A stretch of DNA of 64,000 nt from Candidatus Kapaibacterium sp. (GCA_013414795.1 CP058732.1:248001-312000); one strand, 5' to 3'; counted from the first letter of the stretch, positions 1 to 8,978 are shown. Notes: a model not told the origin generated them from the sequence alone. Program-made: numbers and translations.

Positions 1-1
1 G

Positions 2-409
2 TTCGAAGGCAACGAATTCGGCGACCAAAGCCTTTACAAAATCGCAATGTATTATCGCCTCTCGAGTAGATTTGACGAAGCAATACAGAATTTCAGCCGT
101 ATTGTAAATTCATCCTCCGACCCAAATCTTTCGGCAGAGGCACAATATCGAATTGGCGAAATCTATTATAGACGTGGAGAATTACAAAAGGCTATCGAAG
201 AGTTCAACAAACTTCGGGATAAATTTCCTAACATAGAAGATTGGTACACACTTGCCCTTCTCAATCTTGGCGACTGTTACGAGCAGACTGGTAACTACGA
301 AGAAGCGATAAATTGCTATCGGGCAATTATCGCTTCCCGTGAAGTTGATGATTATTCCAAAACTGCAAAGCGTCGTCTTCAACTTTTAGAACAAAAATTG
401 AACAAATAA
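2..409 (+). CDS. TPR-repeat protein, C-terminal part
   Basis: The reading frame is open from the window edge (first codon at base 2) to the TAA at 407-409, so the true start lies outside and only about 135 residues are seen. The visible part has tetratricopeptide features: a helix pair with SAEAQYRIGEIYYRRGELQK and a second with LALLNLGDCYEQTGNYEEAI. This resembles the outer-membrane-associated TPR proteins of the YbgF/BamD type, which act as periplasmic protein-interaction scaffolds; the specific role is inference. The next gene starts 9 bases after the stop and encodes an outer-membrane barrel, so the two are probably cotranscribed. Confidence 0.8.
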   Translation, partial: FEGNEFGDQSLYKIAMYYRLSSRFDEAIQNFSRIVNSSSDPNLSAEAQYRIGEIYYRRGELQKAIEEFNKLRDKFPNIEDWYTLALLNLGDCYEQTGNYEEAINCYRAIIASREVDDYSKTAKRRLQLLEQKLNK

Positions 410-418
410 CGAGGAACT

Positions 419-1993
419 ATGTATCGATACATTGGTTTTATAGTTGCTTTTATGCTTGGTTTGAGACTATTTGCTCAAACTCCATCACAACCATTGGAAT
501 TACCAAACTTTATCATTGAAGGAAAAGAGCAAATCGATGTTCAAGTTGGCACCAAACAAATCCCGTCCTATTCTACACTACTCGAACGAAATGCTATCGA
601 TTCGCTCATAATTGTTGGCAAGCCACGAAATTATATTGTGTTTCCCACTAAATTCCCGAATACAATAATTTCCAAGTCGTTTCCAGATGGTTATTTAATT
701 GGTAATGTTGGTAGTTTTTTAACCTTAAACGCAAACGCTGGCTATAGAACCAACATAAAAGGATACGACGTTTTCTCCTTTGGTGCAATCAATGCCAGCA
801 AGGGGCACGTCGAAAACGCAGATTATTTGAAACTGCAACTTGGCTTGCAAACCGATTACATTGCACCAGAAAAATTTTACATTTTCGGTGGAAGCAAAAC
901 CACTACAAATGTCGACTTCGATTTCAAATCGTACAAACTGTATGCATTAACCGACCCACCTTCGAGAAATCTACTTTCCTTCAACGCAAAAATTGTCTCA
1001 ATTGGGGATTTCGAGGGCTACGCTTTCGAAACTGGAGCCAAACTTGGAACTGCAAACCAATCTGGTGCTGGAAACGGTATTGGGGAAAACTGTCTCGGTG
1101 GATTCCTCAAAGTTGTAAATAAATCCTATTCAAATAATATCGGGGGGAAAATTTCGCTCGACTTCCGTTCCTTCGAAAACAATTCCACAAACTTCTTCGA
1201 ATTCGTTGGCTTTGCAAAATTTGATTTAAACGATACCAAAATCGAACCCAGTCTTGGATTTCAATTAGCACGCTCGAGCACTGGCGAAACAAGACCAATG
1301 ATTCTGGTTTCTGCCACTGCTACAAAACAAATCCACCAGAACATTTCTCTTTGGGCAAGTATTTCGAATAAATTGAATAATATTGGTTTCATAGACTTTA
1401 TCAAACAAAATCCTTACCTTTCCGATTCGCTTATTATTGATTTCGCCAACGAAATTAGTTTTCAAGGTAAGGCAAAATACCAACCAAACAAAGATTTGGC
1501 ATTCACTTTTAACGCCCAATACTCGATTTTCAAACGACGTCCTACGTTCAGCGTAATTAAATACGGGTATTTCAACATCCAGTATCCAGATGCAAACATA
1601 TTCACAGCATCAATCGAGGGATACTTTACAAATCCAATTATCGGTACTATTTCTGGCTTGTTTGCTATAAACTCCACCTCTATTTTAAGCAACAAAGGGG
1701 AAGTTCCCAATATTCCATCTTTCAAACTGCGTGCGGATTATTCAAAAAAATTGTTTAAAAATATTCTCTTCGGAGCATTTTTCGAGTTTGTTGGTCGTAG
1801 ATATGCAGACATCGAAAATCGGTTTTCATTAGATTCATTTAACAATCTTGGGTTCAAGGCAGACTATATTTTCAATTCCTCAATGATTTTTACAATTAAT
1901 GTCGAAAATTTATTAAATTCGAATATTGTTAATTGGTATGGTTATAAAGAGTGGGGTTTTAACTTTAAAGTTGGCTTAACATATAAATTTTAA
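419..1993 (+). CDS. Predicted outer-membrane beta-barrel protein
   Basis: A 524-residue protein with a clear N-terminal signal peptide (hydrophobic stretch FIVAFMLGLRLFAQ, probable cleavage after the AQ). The mature protein is rich in alternating aromatic/polar strands and ends in phenylalanine (VGLTYKF), the usual C-terminal signature of a barrel folded by the BAM machinery. A short segment after the signal (LPNFIIEGKEQIDV) resembles the pre-barrel region of TonB-dependent receptor-like proteins, but no plug domain is visible and the length is short for a receptor. Substrate unknown. It sits between a TPR protein and a SPOR protein (1 base gap), suggesting an envelope operon. Confidence 0.75.
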   Translation: MYRYIGFIVAFMLGLRLFAQTPSQPLELPNFIIEGKEQIDVQVGTKQIPSYSTLLERNAIDSLIIVGKPRNYIVFPTKFPNTIISKSFPDGYLIGNVGSFLTLNANAGYRTNIKGYDVFSFGAINASKGHVENADYLKLQLGLQTDYIAPEKFYIFGGSKTTTNVDFDFKSYKLYALTDPPSRNLLSFNAKIVSIGDFEGYAFETGAKLGTANQSGAGNGIGENCLGGFLKVVNKSYSNNIGGKISLDFRSFENNSTNFFEFVGFAKFDLNDTKIEPSLGFQLARSSTGETRPMILVSATATKQIHQNISLWASISNKLNNIGFIDFIKQNPYLSDSLIIDFANEISFQGKAKYQPNKDLAFTFNAQYSIFKRRPTFSVIKYGYFNIQYPDANIFTASIEGYFTNPIIGTISGLFAINSTSILSNKGEVPNIPSFKLRADYSKKLFKNILFGAFFEFVGRRYADIENRFSLDSFNNLGFKADYIFNSSMIFTINVENLLNSNIVNWYGYKEWGFNFKVGLTYKF

Positions 1994-1994
1994 T

Positions 1995-3899
1995 ATGGCT
2001 TTAAAAATCGACAAGGGATTGTATGACGAAAAAGTTTACGGCGGGTTCGAGCCAACCGACCCCGACGACGAAACTTTTTTGCTCGACCGTTTGGGTAAAT
2101 ATCCCGATGTTCTCCCTTATGAGGTTATAACCACTGAACTACCAGAAAATTTGGATACATTTGAAACTGATTTAGAACAACCTTCCGTTTCACAAGAACT
2201 TGGAGCCGAAAGCAAAGAAATTTCAGATATTGAAACTCCCCTAACTCAACAAACAGATTTTGTCGAACCACTCGAACAATATAAAGACGAAGAAGAACCA
2301 CGACAAGCAATCCCTTATGAAAAATCTGGTATAGAAAAAGAAGAGCGAGTACCTATACCCTATGAAAAATCTGGTATTGAAAAAGAAGAGCGAGAAGCAA
2401 TCCCCTACGAAAAAGCGGGGCTTTTGGAAGACGAACAACCTATCCCATTTGAACGAACTCGAATAGGGAAAGAACCTAAAACAATCGAACCCGAAAGCAA
2501 AGAAAATATTCAATCGATTTGGGATATATTCGAAGAGCCAACGACAACGGAACAAACTTCTCCCGAAGTTACTACACAACCAGAATCTTTTCCGCAACCT
2601 TTGGAAACTACGGAAGAACAAGTCTCTACTGATGCTGCCGACATCCAAGCCGAAGCCACAGAACCAAGTACGCAGAAAGTAGAAACTGTTTTAATCACAT
2701 CCGATAGTATTGTCGACACTCCAATTGAAATCAAAGTTCCCCCGATTAGCCAGGAAGAACTTTCCAATATTTTCGACGACGACTTCCGACAATCTATTCT
2801 TGCCGAAATAAAGGAAAACGAAAAGCGACGCCAAGCCAAACAAAAAGAGAAAGAAGTTGTCATTTCAACAAGCGAAAAAGAAGAGTTGCAACAAGAATTG
2901 AACCAGGCGGAAGCAGTTCCCGCAGAAGAACCCCCAGAAACGGAAATCGACATTACCTCAATCGACGTTTTGAAACCATCCGAAGTCGTTGCCCAGCAAA
3001 TAATTGAATCTGGTGAATTAGACAAAAAAACAAAGAAAAAGGAAAAGAAGAAAAAGAAAAAAGAAAAGAAATCGAAAGAAGTTGCCGTAACCGAAACAAT
3101 AGAGCAAACAACTTCCGTCGTAGATTTTGAAAAAGAAGAGTCAACAGCCGAGGAAGAGTTAGAAGAAGCCAGACCCGAGGAAGGAAAGCCAGAGGAAGAA
3201 AAGAAACGGCGAAAAGTTCCAGTCCTCTGGTTTGCAATTGCAGGCGGTTTAGTGCTTATCGCTTTCATTATTGGTGGATTCCTTTACTATCAAAATTACA
3301 TTAGCAAACAACCATCGAAACCAGCAGAGAAAAAGCCAATTGCCTCCAAAGAACAAACGAAACCAAAAACGGAAACTAAAACAGAAGAGCATCTTGCCAG
3401 GAAAGAAGAAACCCAACCAAAGATTGAGGCTACTGAACCCAAAGAAGAACCCAAAACCGCAGAGAAACCAGTCGCAGAGAAATCTCCCGCCACCGTTGCT
3501 CCCAAACAAGAGAAGCCCAAGACCGAACCATCCCCAAATATTGCTCCGAAGGTTAAAACAGAAGTAAAACAACCGAAGCCAACGATTGCAAAGAATGAAA
3601 CCGAAAAAATTCGCACCCCAGAACCTCGCGAGTACAAGTTGCCCCAGGAGATAAAGATTGTGGAAACTGTTCAAGAGGAATATGCAATTGAAATTTTCTC
3701 TACTGCAGACAGCGAAGAGGCTGGCTATTGGTTAACGGAATTACAAAGGAAAGGACTTAATGCATACCAAAAAGTCCATAGAGTTCGCAACATCGATTAT
3801 TACAAAATTCGAGTGGGACCTTTTAGAACAATAGACGAGGCTAAAAGTTTTGCAAAAGCCCTTGGCTTCAAAAATGTTTGGATAGACAGATTGAAGTAA
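1995..3899 (+). CDS. SPOR-domain membrane protein
   Basis: A 634-residue protein with three parts. Residues 1-405 are an acidic, low-complexity cytoplasmic region containing three imperfect repeats of IPYEKSGIEKEER type and a very lysine-rich stretch near residues 340-360. A single membrane helix lies at about 407-433 (LWFAIAGGLVLIAFIIGGFL). A Lys/Pro/Glu-rich periplasmic linker leads to a C-terminal SPOR domain at about 561-634 (YAIEIFSTADSEEAGYWLTE ... YYKIRVGPFRTIDEAKSFAK). SPOR domains bind denuded septal peptidoglycan, so a role in cell division or wall maintenance is likely. The start is one base after the previous stop. The opposite strand has long open frames here that are shadows of the skewed composition. 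Confidence 0.88.
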   Translation: MALKIDKGLYDEKVYGGFEPTDPDDETFLLDRLGKYPDVLPYEVITTELPENLDTFETDLEQPSVSQELGAESKEISDIETPLTQQTDFVEPLEQYKDEEEPRQAIPYEKSGIEKEERVPIPYEKSGIEKEEREAIPYEKAGLLEDEQPIPFERTRIGKEPKTIEPESKENIQSIWDIFEEPTTTEQTSPEVTTQPESFPQPLETTEEQVSTDAADIQAEATEPSTQKVETVLITSDSIVDTPIEIKVPPISQEELSNIFDDDFRQSILAEIKENEKRRQAKQKEKEVVISTSEKEELQQELNQAEAVPAEEPPETEIDITSIDVLKPSEVVAQQIIESGELDKKTKKKEKKKKKKEKKSKEVAVTETIEQTTSVVDFEKEESTAEEELEEARPEEGKPEEEKKRRKVPVLWFAIAGGLVLIAFIIGGFLYYQNYISKQPSKPAEKKPIASKEQTKPKTETKTEEHLARKEETQPKIEATEPKEEPKTAEKPVAEKSPATVAPKQEKPKTEPSPNIAPKVKTEVKQPKPTIAKNETEKIRTPEPREYKLPQEIKIVETVQEEYAIEIFSTADSEEAGYWLTELQRKGLNAYQKVHRVRNIDYYKIRVGPFRTIDEAKSFAKALGFKNVWIDRLK

Positions 3900-3932
3900 T
3901 CTTTTATAATTATTATTCTTGCCCCAAAATTG

Positions 3933-4541
3933 TCAAACCCCAAAATCGAATTGTTGTCCTTTCAATATTCCAAGCAATGCCTTCCGAGCACGAAACAATT
4001 GGGCTTTCACCGTTCCCAACGGAAGTCCAAGCCTTTGGGAAATCTCCTGGTAATCGAGTTCTTCGAAATGTCTAAGTATGATAATATTTTTATAATGCTC
4101 TGGCAATTGCTCTATTGCCTGGTGTAGGATTTTATTTCGCTCCGAGGTAAAAATTTTGTTGTATGTGTCTGTATCTGAATCTGGATAATCGATGCGCTTT
4201 TCTTCGTCCGTTAAAGCAAAGGGCTGTTCAATAGATATTGTTTGTATTCTTCTCTTGCGAATATAATCGATGCACAAGTTCGAGGCAATCTTGAATAGCC
4301 AGGAATGAAACGAATACTCTCGGTTGAAAAAACGCAAGTTGTTGTACGCACGGATAAATGTTTCCTGGACTATATCCCGCACATCTTCGCTATTGCGTAT
4401 CATTCGGCTAATTAAAAGCGTCAGTGGTTTTCTATACTTTTTTTCTAACTTTTCGAATTGATTTATGTTCCCGCCAAGAATTTCCTCGATAATTGCCAAT
4501 TCTTCTTCCTTTTGGAAATTCTCGGCGTCCGCTCGTTCCAT
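3933..4541 (-). CDS. RNA polymerase sigma factor, ECF (sigma-70 family)
   Basis: A 202-residue ECF-type sigma factor. Region 2 is seen at about residues 30-97 (DVRDIVQETFIRAYNNLRFF followed by HSWLFKIASNLCIDYIRKRR), and region 4 at about 140-195 (LPEHYKNIIILRHFEELDYQ and the helix-turn-helix LGLPLGTVKAQLFRARKALL). It would direct RNA polymerase to a special promoter set. The ATG at 4539-4541 lies 6 bases downstream of the greA stop, so both are transcribed together. No anti-sigma gene is adjacent, unlike the second ECF factor at 54.7 kb. Its 3' end faces the SPOR gene with only 33 bases between. Confidence 0.92.
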   Translation of the reverse strand: MERADAENFQKEEELAIIEEILGGNINQFEKLEKKYRKPLTLLISRMIRNSEDVRDIVQETFIRAYNNLRFFNREYSFHSWLFKIASNLCIDYIRKRRIQTISIEQPFALTDEEKRIDYPDSDTDTYNKIFTSERNKILHQAIEQLPEHYKNIIILRHFEELDYQEISQRLGLPLGTVKAQLFRARKALLGILKGQQFDFGV

Positions 4542-4547
4542 TTATAT

Positions 4548-5021
4548 TCATCTGCTAATTTCAAGAATCTCAAATTGCGTCTTCCCCGCTGGTATGACCA
4601 CTTCGACTTTGTCCCCAATCTTTTTGCCAAGTAGTGCTTTTCCAATTGGCGATGTAACGGACAATTTCCCCCGCTCGAAATCCGCTTCCTCGGGGCTTAC
4701 AAGCATATATTCAAATACTTTGTTCGTTCGTAAATTTTTAACCTTAACTTTGGAAAGAATGTATATCTTGTCGTTGGGAAGTTCCTCCGGGCGAATCACC
4801 TGCGCCTTCATAAGCGTTTCCTCCAACTTCGCAATTCGCATCTCCAACAACTCCTGTTGATGTTTGGCTGAATCGTACTCAGCGTTCTCGCTCAAATCTC
4901 CGTGCGAACGCGCCTCGGCTATCTTTTGGGCTACTTCCTTCCGTCCTTTCGTCTTCAATTCTATCAATTCCTTTTGCAATTCAAGAAATCTTTCCTCTGT
5001 TAAATATACTACATCTGCCAT
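4548..5021 (-). CDS. greA: Transcription elongation factor GreA
   Basis: A 157-residue protein matching GreA throughout. The N-terminal coiled coil carries the acidic tip (ARSHGDLSENAEYDSAKHQQ), and the C-terminal FKBP-like domain contains VSPEEADFERGKLSVTSPIG and ALLGKKIGDKVEVVIPAGK. GreA rescues backtracked RNA polymerase by stimulating transcript cleavage in its active site. I chose the ATG at 5019-5021 (MADVVYLTEE); an in-frame TTG four codons upstream is a less likely start. No strong Shine-Dalgarno is seen, common in this group. The ECF sigma gene follows 6 bases downstream. Confidence 0.96.
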   Translation of the reverse strand: MADVVYLTEERFLELQKELIELKTKGRKEVAQKIAEARSHGDLSENAEYDSAKHQQELLEMRIAKLEETLMKAQVIRPEELPNDKIYILSKVKVKNLRTNKVFEYMLVSPEEADFERGKLSVTSPIGKALLGKKIGDKVEVVIPAGKTQFEILEISR

Positions 5022-5157
5022 ATCGATATTCAATTTTTACAATAAAAAAACTCGCCATTTGCTATGGCTTACATAAAGTAACGGAAATTCTTTCGTTTTA
5101 TTTTTGTTGTTGCTCTCTTACCGGTTTACAAAAGAACCTATCTTTTTTCCGTTTTAC

Positions 5158-6012
5158 TCAAAGCCCTTCCCAATTGAACCCAACACGCATCGATTGTCGA
5201 TATTGCATTCCCGTCTTTTGCCTTTGGTCGAACATCAATTCCACTTTCACCACAATCCCAAGCGACTTCCACAACGAAACTTGCAACTCCGTCGTGTTTC
5301 GAAATGTACTCTCCTTTATCCTTTTCAAACTGGCAAAAACTTCGTTTGTGCTACTCAATCGTACATTTTGCTCGATTCGCAAAGTTGCCTCGGTTTTCCA
5401 TTCCAAGCCAGCCTCCGATTTCCAACGCTCGCGCTCTTTTGTCCTTGGGTCGTCCGTCATCGATGTATAATATTCCGCCCGCGTTTGCTTTAAAGAAACG
5501 CCAACCCGATTCGTCAAAATATGTCGCTTTGAACTATCCGAAATCGTATGGGCAAAGCCAAATGTCTCCATCGACACAACTGGGTCCCAAAACTTCGCAG
5601 TCGCACGCTTTTCCCCTTTGACCACAGCAAACGATTCGGTCAATTGCGTCCGAAAGTTCGCCGAAAAGAATGGGTCCACCACCCAGCCAGCCGGATATTT
5701 CAGCAAGCCTTCGGCAAAAAGTTCGTTGTCCGTTGGAACCACATAGTTCACTTTTTGCGAAGTTAGATTTGTATATTGCACACCAATTGCATAGCGAAAC
5801 GTAGGAGTGAAAATCAGCGTATCAATCTTAAAATCCCTTTTAAAAGAGAACCCGTGGTTCAATTCAAACACCACCGCCCGCCCCTGCTTCCAATCATCCA
5901 CCAGGGATTGGGAAAAAGCAAGGGAGAGCTTTGTGGCAGGGTGAAGGGAATAACAAAAAAATAGAATAAAAAGTAAAATTAATCTAAAATTAGTTTTTTG
6001 CTTTAAAACCAT
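5158..6012 (-). CDS. DUF3078-like outer-membrane protein (module A)
   Basis: A 284-residue protein starting at the ATG 6010-6012; this gives a good signal peptide, whereas an upstream in-frame TTG does not. The mature part has barrel-like alternating strands and a segment (LSLAFSQSLVDDWKQGRA ... FSANFRTQLTESF) that resembles DUF3078-type outer-membrane proteins of Bacteroidota, judged by eye. It is the last gene of module A, after a small secreted peptide, a propeller and a thioredoxin-like protein. Its first ~50 mature residues are nearly identical in DNA to a truncated copy at 8834-8978. The role is unknown; export or assembly of the module's peptide is possible but speculative. Confidence 0.7.
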   Translation of the reverse strand: MVLKQKTNFRLILLFILFFCYSLHPATKLSLAFSQSLVDDWKQGRAVVFELNHGFSFKRDFKIDTLIFTPTFRYAIGVQYTNLTSQKVNYVVPTDNELFAEGLLKYPAGWVVDPFFSANFRTQLTESFAVVKGEKRATAKFWDPVVSMETFGFAHTISDSSKRHILTNRVGVSLKQTRAEYYTSMTDDPRTKERERWKSEAGLEWKTEATLRIEQNVRLSSTNEVFASLKRIKESTFRNTTELQVSLWKSLGIVVKVELMFDQRQKTGMQYRQSMRVGFNWEGL

Positions 6013-6092
6013 TAAAATTATAAAGACTAAATTGAAATATAATGAAAAAACAAAAAAAACTAATTTATTAATTATTAAAAAATTATAATTCT

Positions 6093-6620
6093 TCAATGGC
6101 TTGATCCAATCATTAACATTAGACTATCAACAATTTTCTCTCTGAGAACACCGTTTCGGTTAAACAACCTCTCAAAAGGGAAATATGATAATAAACTCAA
6201 ATCATCTTTATTGAATATAACAATTGATGGTGAGCCCTTAACATTAAAATATGAAAAAATATCATTAAATAGTTTTGTATTCGAAAAAAGAAAGCGAACG
6301 CCCGAAAAGGAATATGGGAGAATCTTTTGGAGAAAATACTTTTTGCTTAAAGAAGAAGGTTCGGTTTGATAAATAAGGTAAATATACAGACTGTTTTCGA
6401 GATAATGTTTTTTGAGTTCAAACAATAATGCTTTTATACAATCAAAACAATAAACTTTTTCAACTAAAATCACAAGAGAAGGCTTTGCGACAGAAGAGTC
6501 GAAAACAAATGCCCTGCCATCAACATTAGTAAATTCGAATTGACACAATTTTACATTATTAATATTAACTGTATTGCAGTCTACTAACAATAATAAAACT
6601 AGGATAATTATAACTTTCAT
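6093..6620 (-). CDS. Secreted thioredoxin-like protein (module A)
   Basis: A 175-residue protein with an N-terminal hydrophobic signal (VIIILVLLLLVDC; the Cys could be a poor lipobox). A thioredoxin-like fold is suggested by the strand-CxxC-helix element LVEKVYCFDCIKALLFELKK at about residues 50-69 and by the later IFSYFNVKGSPSIVIFNKDD, with the conserved cis-Pro position. It would act on thiols or disulfides in the periplasm. It is 12 bases downstream of the propeller gene and upstream of the DUF3078-like gene. The B-module paralogue at 8975-9484 has the same layout with CVNC. The family resembles TlpA/AhpC-type redoxins; the exact assignment is uncertain. Confidence 0.65.
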   Translation of the reverse strand: MKVIIILVLLLLVDCNTVNINNVKLCQFEFTNVDGRAFVFDSSVAKPSLVILVEKVYCFDCIKALLFELKKHYLENSLYIYLIYQTEPSSLSKKYFLQKILPYSFSGVRFLFSNTKLFNDIFSYFNVKGSPSIVIFNKDDLSLLSYFPFERLFNRNGVLREKIVDSLMLMIGSSH

Positions 6621-6632
6621 ACTAACATTAAA

Positions 6633-7898
6633 TTATTTCCAAAAAAATTGAAATATTGTAATTAGGTTAAATATATCGTGATTTGAAATATAATCCTCAT
6701 TTTCCTTTTCTATTTGTTCAAAAGTTTTACCGGGTTGAAACATTAATTCACCCAATGCACCGAGTCTTAATGAAGCAGCATAATTCGCGTAAAAAAAGGG
6801 GGGATAGGAAGTGGGGGATAAAGGAAAATTAAAAAATGAACATTTCTCGTGTCTATTAGGTTTAGAAAGTTTTATATCAGAAAATAGCAATTCTACCCCG
6901 TTTGGCTTTATTCGCCATAAATCAAAGAAACAAGAAAATGAGGCCTTCTCGTTAGGATCGGAAGGAGTGTAAAATACTGCAAATGTAGTGTCATTAACAA
7001 ACCGTACAACCGTCACTCTGCTACCAACTTGCTTAAAATCATCGATTTCCCTTATTATTATTCCCGGTTCCAAAGGGTTATGCTTATTCCTCAGCTCTTT
7101 AAGCCTGGAAGTATCTAGGGATTTCCAATCCTTTGGTTTTCTTGTGACTTGGTATAATTTGTTTAGTTCAGTGTCGAATATTTCTATGTTATATTCAACT
7201 GTTTGAGAAAAAATTACATACCTTCTGCTTACATCAAAAAGTTCTAAAGGGCGGAAATGTGTAAATTCTATACATTTAAAATACGGATTTATTTTACGAA
7301 TGAACTCATTTTTGGATAAATCGTAAATGGATATTTCGGTTTCTTTATAATCATTTATTGGTATGTTTGAATTATAATTTCGTATAAAATATATTCGAAA
7401 ATTTTCTTTATTAAACCAAGATTTATCATATCTATAAATGTATGTGTTGTAATTTAAAGGTTCAACAAATTGTCGAGAATAAATAAGTTCAATTTTATTG
7501 GTTGCAATTCTTCTAAAAAGAACAATCCCTTCAAAAAAGTGCAAATAAATATAGTCTTCATCAATATAGAATGACCGACATATTGGCGAAGAGACCTGAA
7601 ACGGAGGTTCAATCTCATTTAATGAGTAAATAAGGAAATTACTTGTCCGTTGTTTAATATTATAACAAAAAAAGATAAGTGAATCGTTCTCCGTTGGCAA
7701 ATAAACATAAATTGTATTATTACTTATGCTTAAAGCCCTTGGATGGTAATCTACATTCGTTAAATACAGGTTGGGTATAGTAACAATAGTATCCAATACG
7801 AATTGAAAATTTTGGTTTTTGTGAATTGCTGTACAACCACAAGCCACAGTTAACAAAAGTAAAACGAAATATATTTGTTTAATTTTATTAATTTTCAT
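6633..7898 (-). CDS. Beta-propeller-like lipoprotein (module A)
   Basis: A 421-residue protein beginning at the ATG 7896-7898, preceded by a G-rich Shine-Dalgarno (GGGGGG). The signal ends LLLLTVACGC, a probable lipoprotein signal. The body is a run of beta-strand blocks with aromatic-rich turns, reminiscent of the 6-bladed beta-propeller proteins that in Bacteroidota sit beside TlpA-like redoxins and small secreted peptides. No catalytic motif was found. The paralogue at 9468-10691 shares blocks such as FVNDTTFAVFYTPSD / FVNDSTLLIRWYG and FDLWRIK / YDIWEIK. The gene lies between the small peptide gene (69 bases upstream) and the thioredoxin-like gene (12 bases downstream). Confidence 0.65.
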   Translation of the reverse strand: MKINKIKQIYFVLLLLTVACGCTAIHKNQNFQFVLDTIVTIPNLYLTNVDYHPRALSISNNTIYVYLPTENDSLIFFCYNIKQRTSNFLIYSLNEIEPPFQVSSPICRSFYIDEDYIYLHFFEGIVLFRRIATNKIELIYSRQFVEPLNYNTYIYRYDKSWFNKENFRIYFIRNYNSNIPINDYKETEISIYDLSKNEFIRKINPYFKCIEFTHFRPLELFDVSRRYVIFSQTVEYNIEIFDTELNKLYQVTRKPKDWKSLDTSRLKELRNKHNPLEPGIIIREIDDFKQVGSRVTVVRFVNDTTFAVFYTPSDPNEKASFSCFFDLWRIKPNGVELLFSDIKLSKPNRHEKCSFFNFPLSPTSYPPFFYANYAASLRLGALGELMFQPGKTFEQIEKENEDYISNHDIFNLITIFQFFWK

Positions 7899-7967
7899 TT
7901 TACCCCCCATTATATAAAAATGGAAGTCAACCTACCTATCGAAGATAAGTTGACCTCCTTGATTACT

Positions 7968-8381
7968 TTATTCGGGCAAAGACTCGCCAGGTCCTTTAAC
8001 TTTTATATTAATATTGACTCCTACTTTTTCCCATTCTACATAATGTTGGGTTACCGGGTCGGTCCAATTCCCACTAAGAACCCCTTGGCTAATTTGACTA
8101 AGCGCATAATCCACGCAATTTTGTTCTGCATCGGTTTTCGGTGTTGGGTCTCGACCTGGACCAACCACAGCATACGGGCAAGGGTTAGGACCACTTCCTT
8201 CGCACCAAATATTTGTATATTTATCTGTTCGTTCTATCGATACATAATTATAAGTTGGCTCTTTTCCAGGCCCATTATCCCTTCCACCTATTGTGGTTCT
8301 TTTATACCAGGAAAGAGCTTCCGACGCAAAAGCAAACGAGAAAAGAAATACAATTACTATAACAAAAATAACCTTTTTCAT
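7968..8381 (-). CDS. Small secreted Cys-containing peptide (module A)
   Basis: A 137-residue protein with a strong signal peptide (VIFVIVIVFLFSFAFASEA). The mature part contains three cysteines (NIWCEGSGPNPCPYA and EQNCVDYALSQISQGVLSGN) and ends with a VEW-containing tail. It aligns with the 127-residue product at 10744-11127: both have a central Cys cluster, then a helix YA(L/E)xQIxxGxLxGx, then VEW. This arrangement ahead of a propeller and redoxin gene recalls the NVEALA-type peptides of Bacteroides, but the sequence is different and no NVEALA motif is present. Function unknown. The RBS and start codon are tandemly duplicated just upstream. Confidence 0.65.
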   Translation of the reverse strand: MKKVIFVIVIVFLFSFAFASEALSWYKRTTIGGRDNGPGKEPTYNYVSIERTDKYTNIWCEGSGPNPCPYAVVGPGRDPTPKTDAEQNCVDYALSQISQGVLSGNWTDPVTQHYVEWEKVGVNINIKVKGPGESLPE

Positions 8382-8412
8382 TTTATAACCTTTTTCATTT
8401 TATAACCTTTTT
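8368..8412 (-). repeat. Tandem duplication of RBS plus start codon
   Basis: On the minus strand the 17-mer AAAAAGGTTATAAAATG occurs twice head to tail (8412-8396 and 8395-8379), followed by a partial third copy inside the coding region. The upstream copy therefore makes a mini-ORF reading MKKVIK whose TGA overlaps the real ATG (ATGA). This looks like a slippage duplication that creates a translationally coupled start for the small secreted peptide of module A. Confidence 0.75.
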
Positions 8413-8530
8413 ATTTTTTCAACATAATTAATTAATAATTTCAAAGAACAAAATAATTGCGAAATTCCAATGTATCACTGCTCGGGTTTTTTCTATGTTT
8501 AAAGCGAATTGGAAACTCAAGAATCATTGA

Positions 8531-8791
8531 CATCAGGTGGTCCACGGCAGCGGGAACAATGGTTGTACGGAATGCGTACCGAATCTATCGATTTGTAGCA
8601 ATGCTCTGTACCCCCCCCCCGTGTAAGTTATTGTGAACAAAGGAGTTACAGAACAGCAGGATTGATTATCAAAATACACACTTCCCCATTGCGTCAAAGG
8701 AATCAGAGCAGGTATGTTTCCAATCCAAATCATTTCGATTTGCAAAGTATCAAAATACAAAAATAAACAAAAAAATTAAAAATGCAAGAGG
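8531..8791 (-). repeat. Direct repeat R1 with 10-base poly-G tract
   Basis: First of five related ~260 bp repeats, all in the same orientation. On the minus strand it reads a conserved block (IWIGNIPA ... LTQWGSVYFDNQ ... ITYTGGG), then G10 (C10 on plus at 8611-8620), then the remainder of the block out of frame. Similarity to copy R2 continues leftward through about 8420, up to just upstream of the module A peptide gene. The sense frame after the tract would encode CYxSIDSVRIxxHHCSxCRG, but ten Gs put it out of frame here. It lies about 150 bases upstream of the gene at 7968-8381. Confidence 0.85.
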
Positions 8792-8978
8792 TAAATAAAA
8801 AAATTTTAAATTTTTTGCAAAATTTTTTTCCAGCCCCGTGGTTCAATTCAAAGACAACCGCCCGCCCCAGCTTCCAATCATCCACAAGGAATTGGGAAAA
8901 AGCAAGGGAGAGACGGGAAGTGGAGAAAAGAAGATTGCTGTTAATAAAAAACAATAATAAACATATAATTATTTTCAT
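8730..8978 (-). pseudogene. Truncated DUF3078-like outer-membrane protein (module B)
   Basis: The ATG at 8976-8978 overlaps the stop of the upstream thioredoxin-like gene (ATGA). The product starts with a signal peptide, then SRLSLAFSQFLVDDWKLGRA and VVFELNHG, closely matching the module A protein (5158-6012). DNA similarity between the two stops abruptly near 8834. Beyond that the frame reads AT-rich sequence and the edge of repeat R1 and ends after 82 residues. Roughly 200 residues of barrel are missing, so this is a 3'-truncated remnant, apparently cut by the event that placed repeat R1 here. Confidence 0.8.

Noticed and set aside
2510-3268. 252-residue minus-strand ORF opposite the SPOR gene
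   Set aside because: It is a Ser/Phe-rich mirror of the Glu/Lys-rich coding strand, without start signal or domain.
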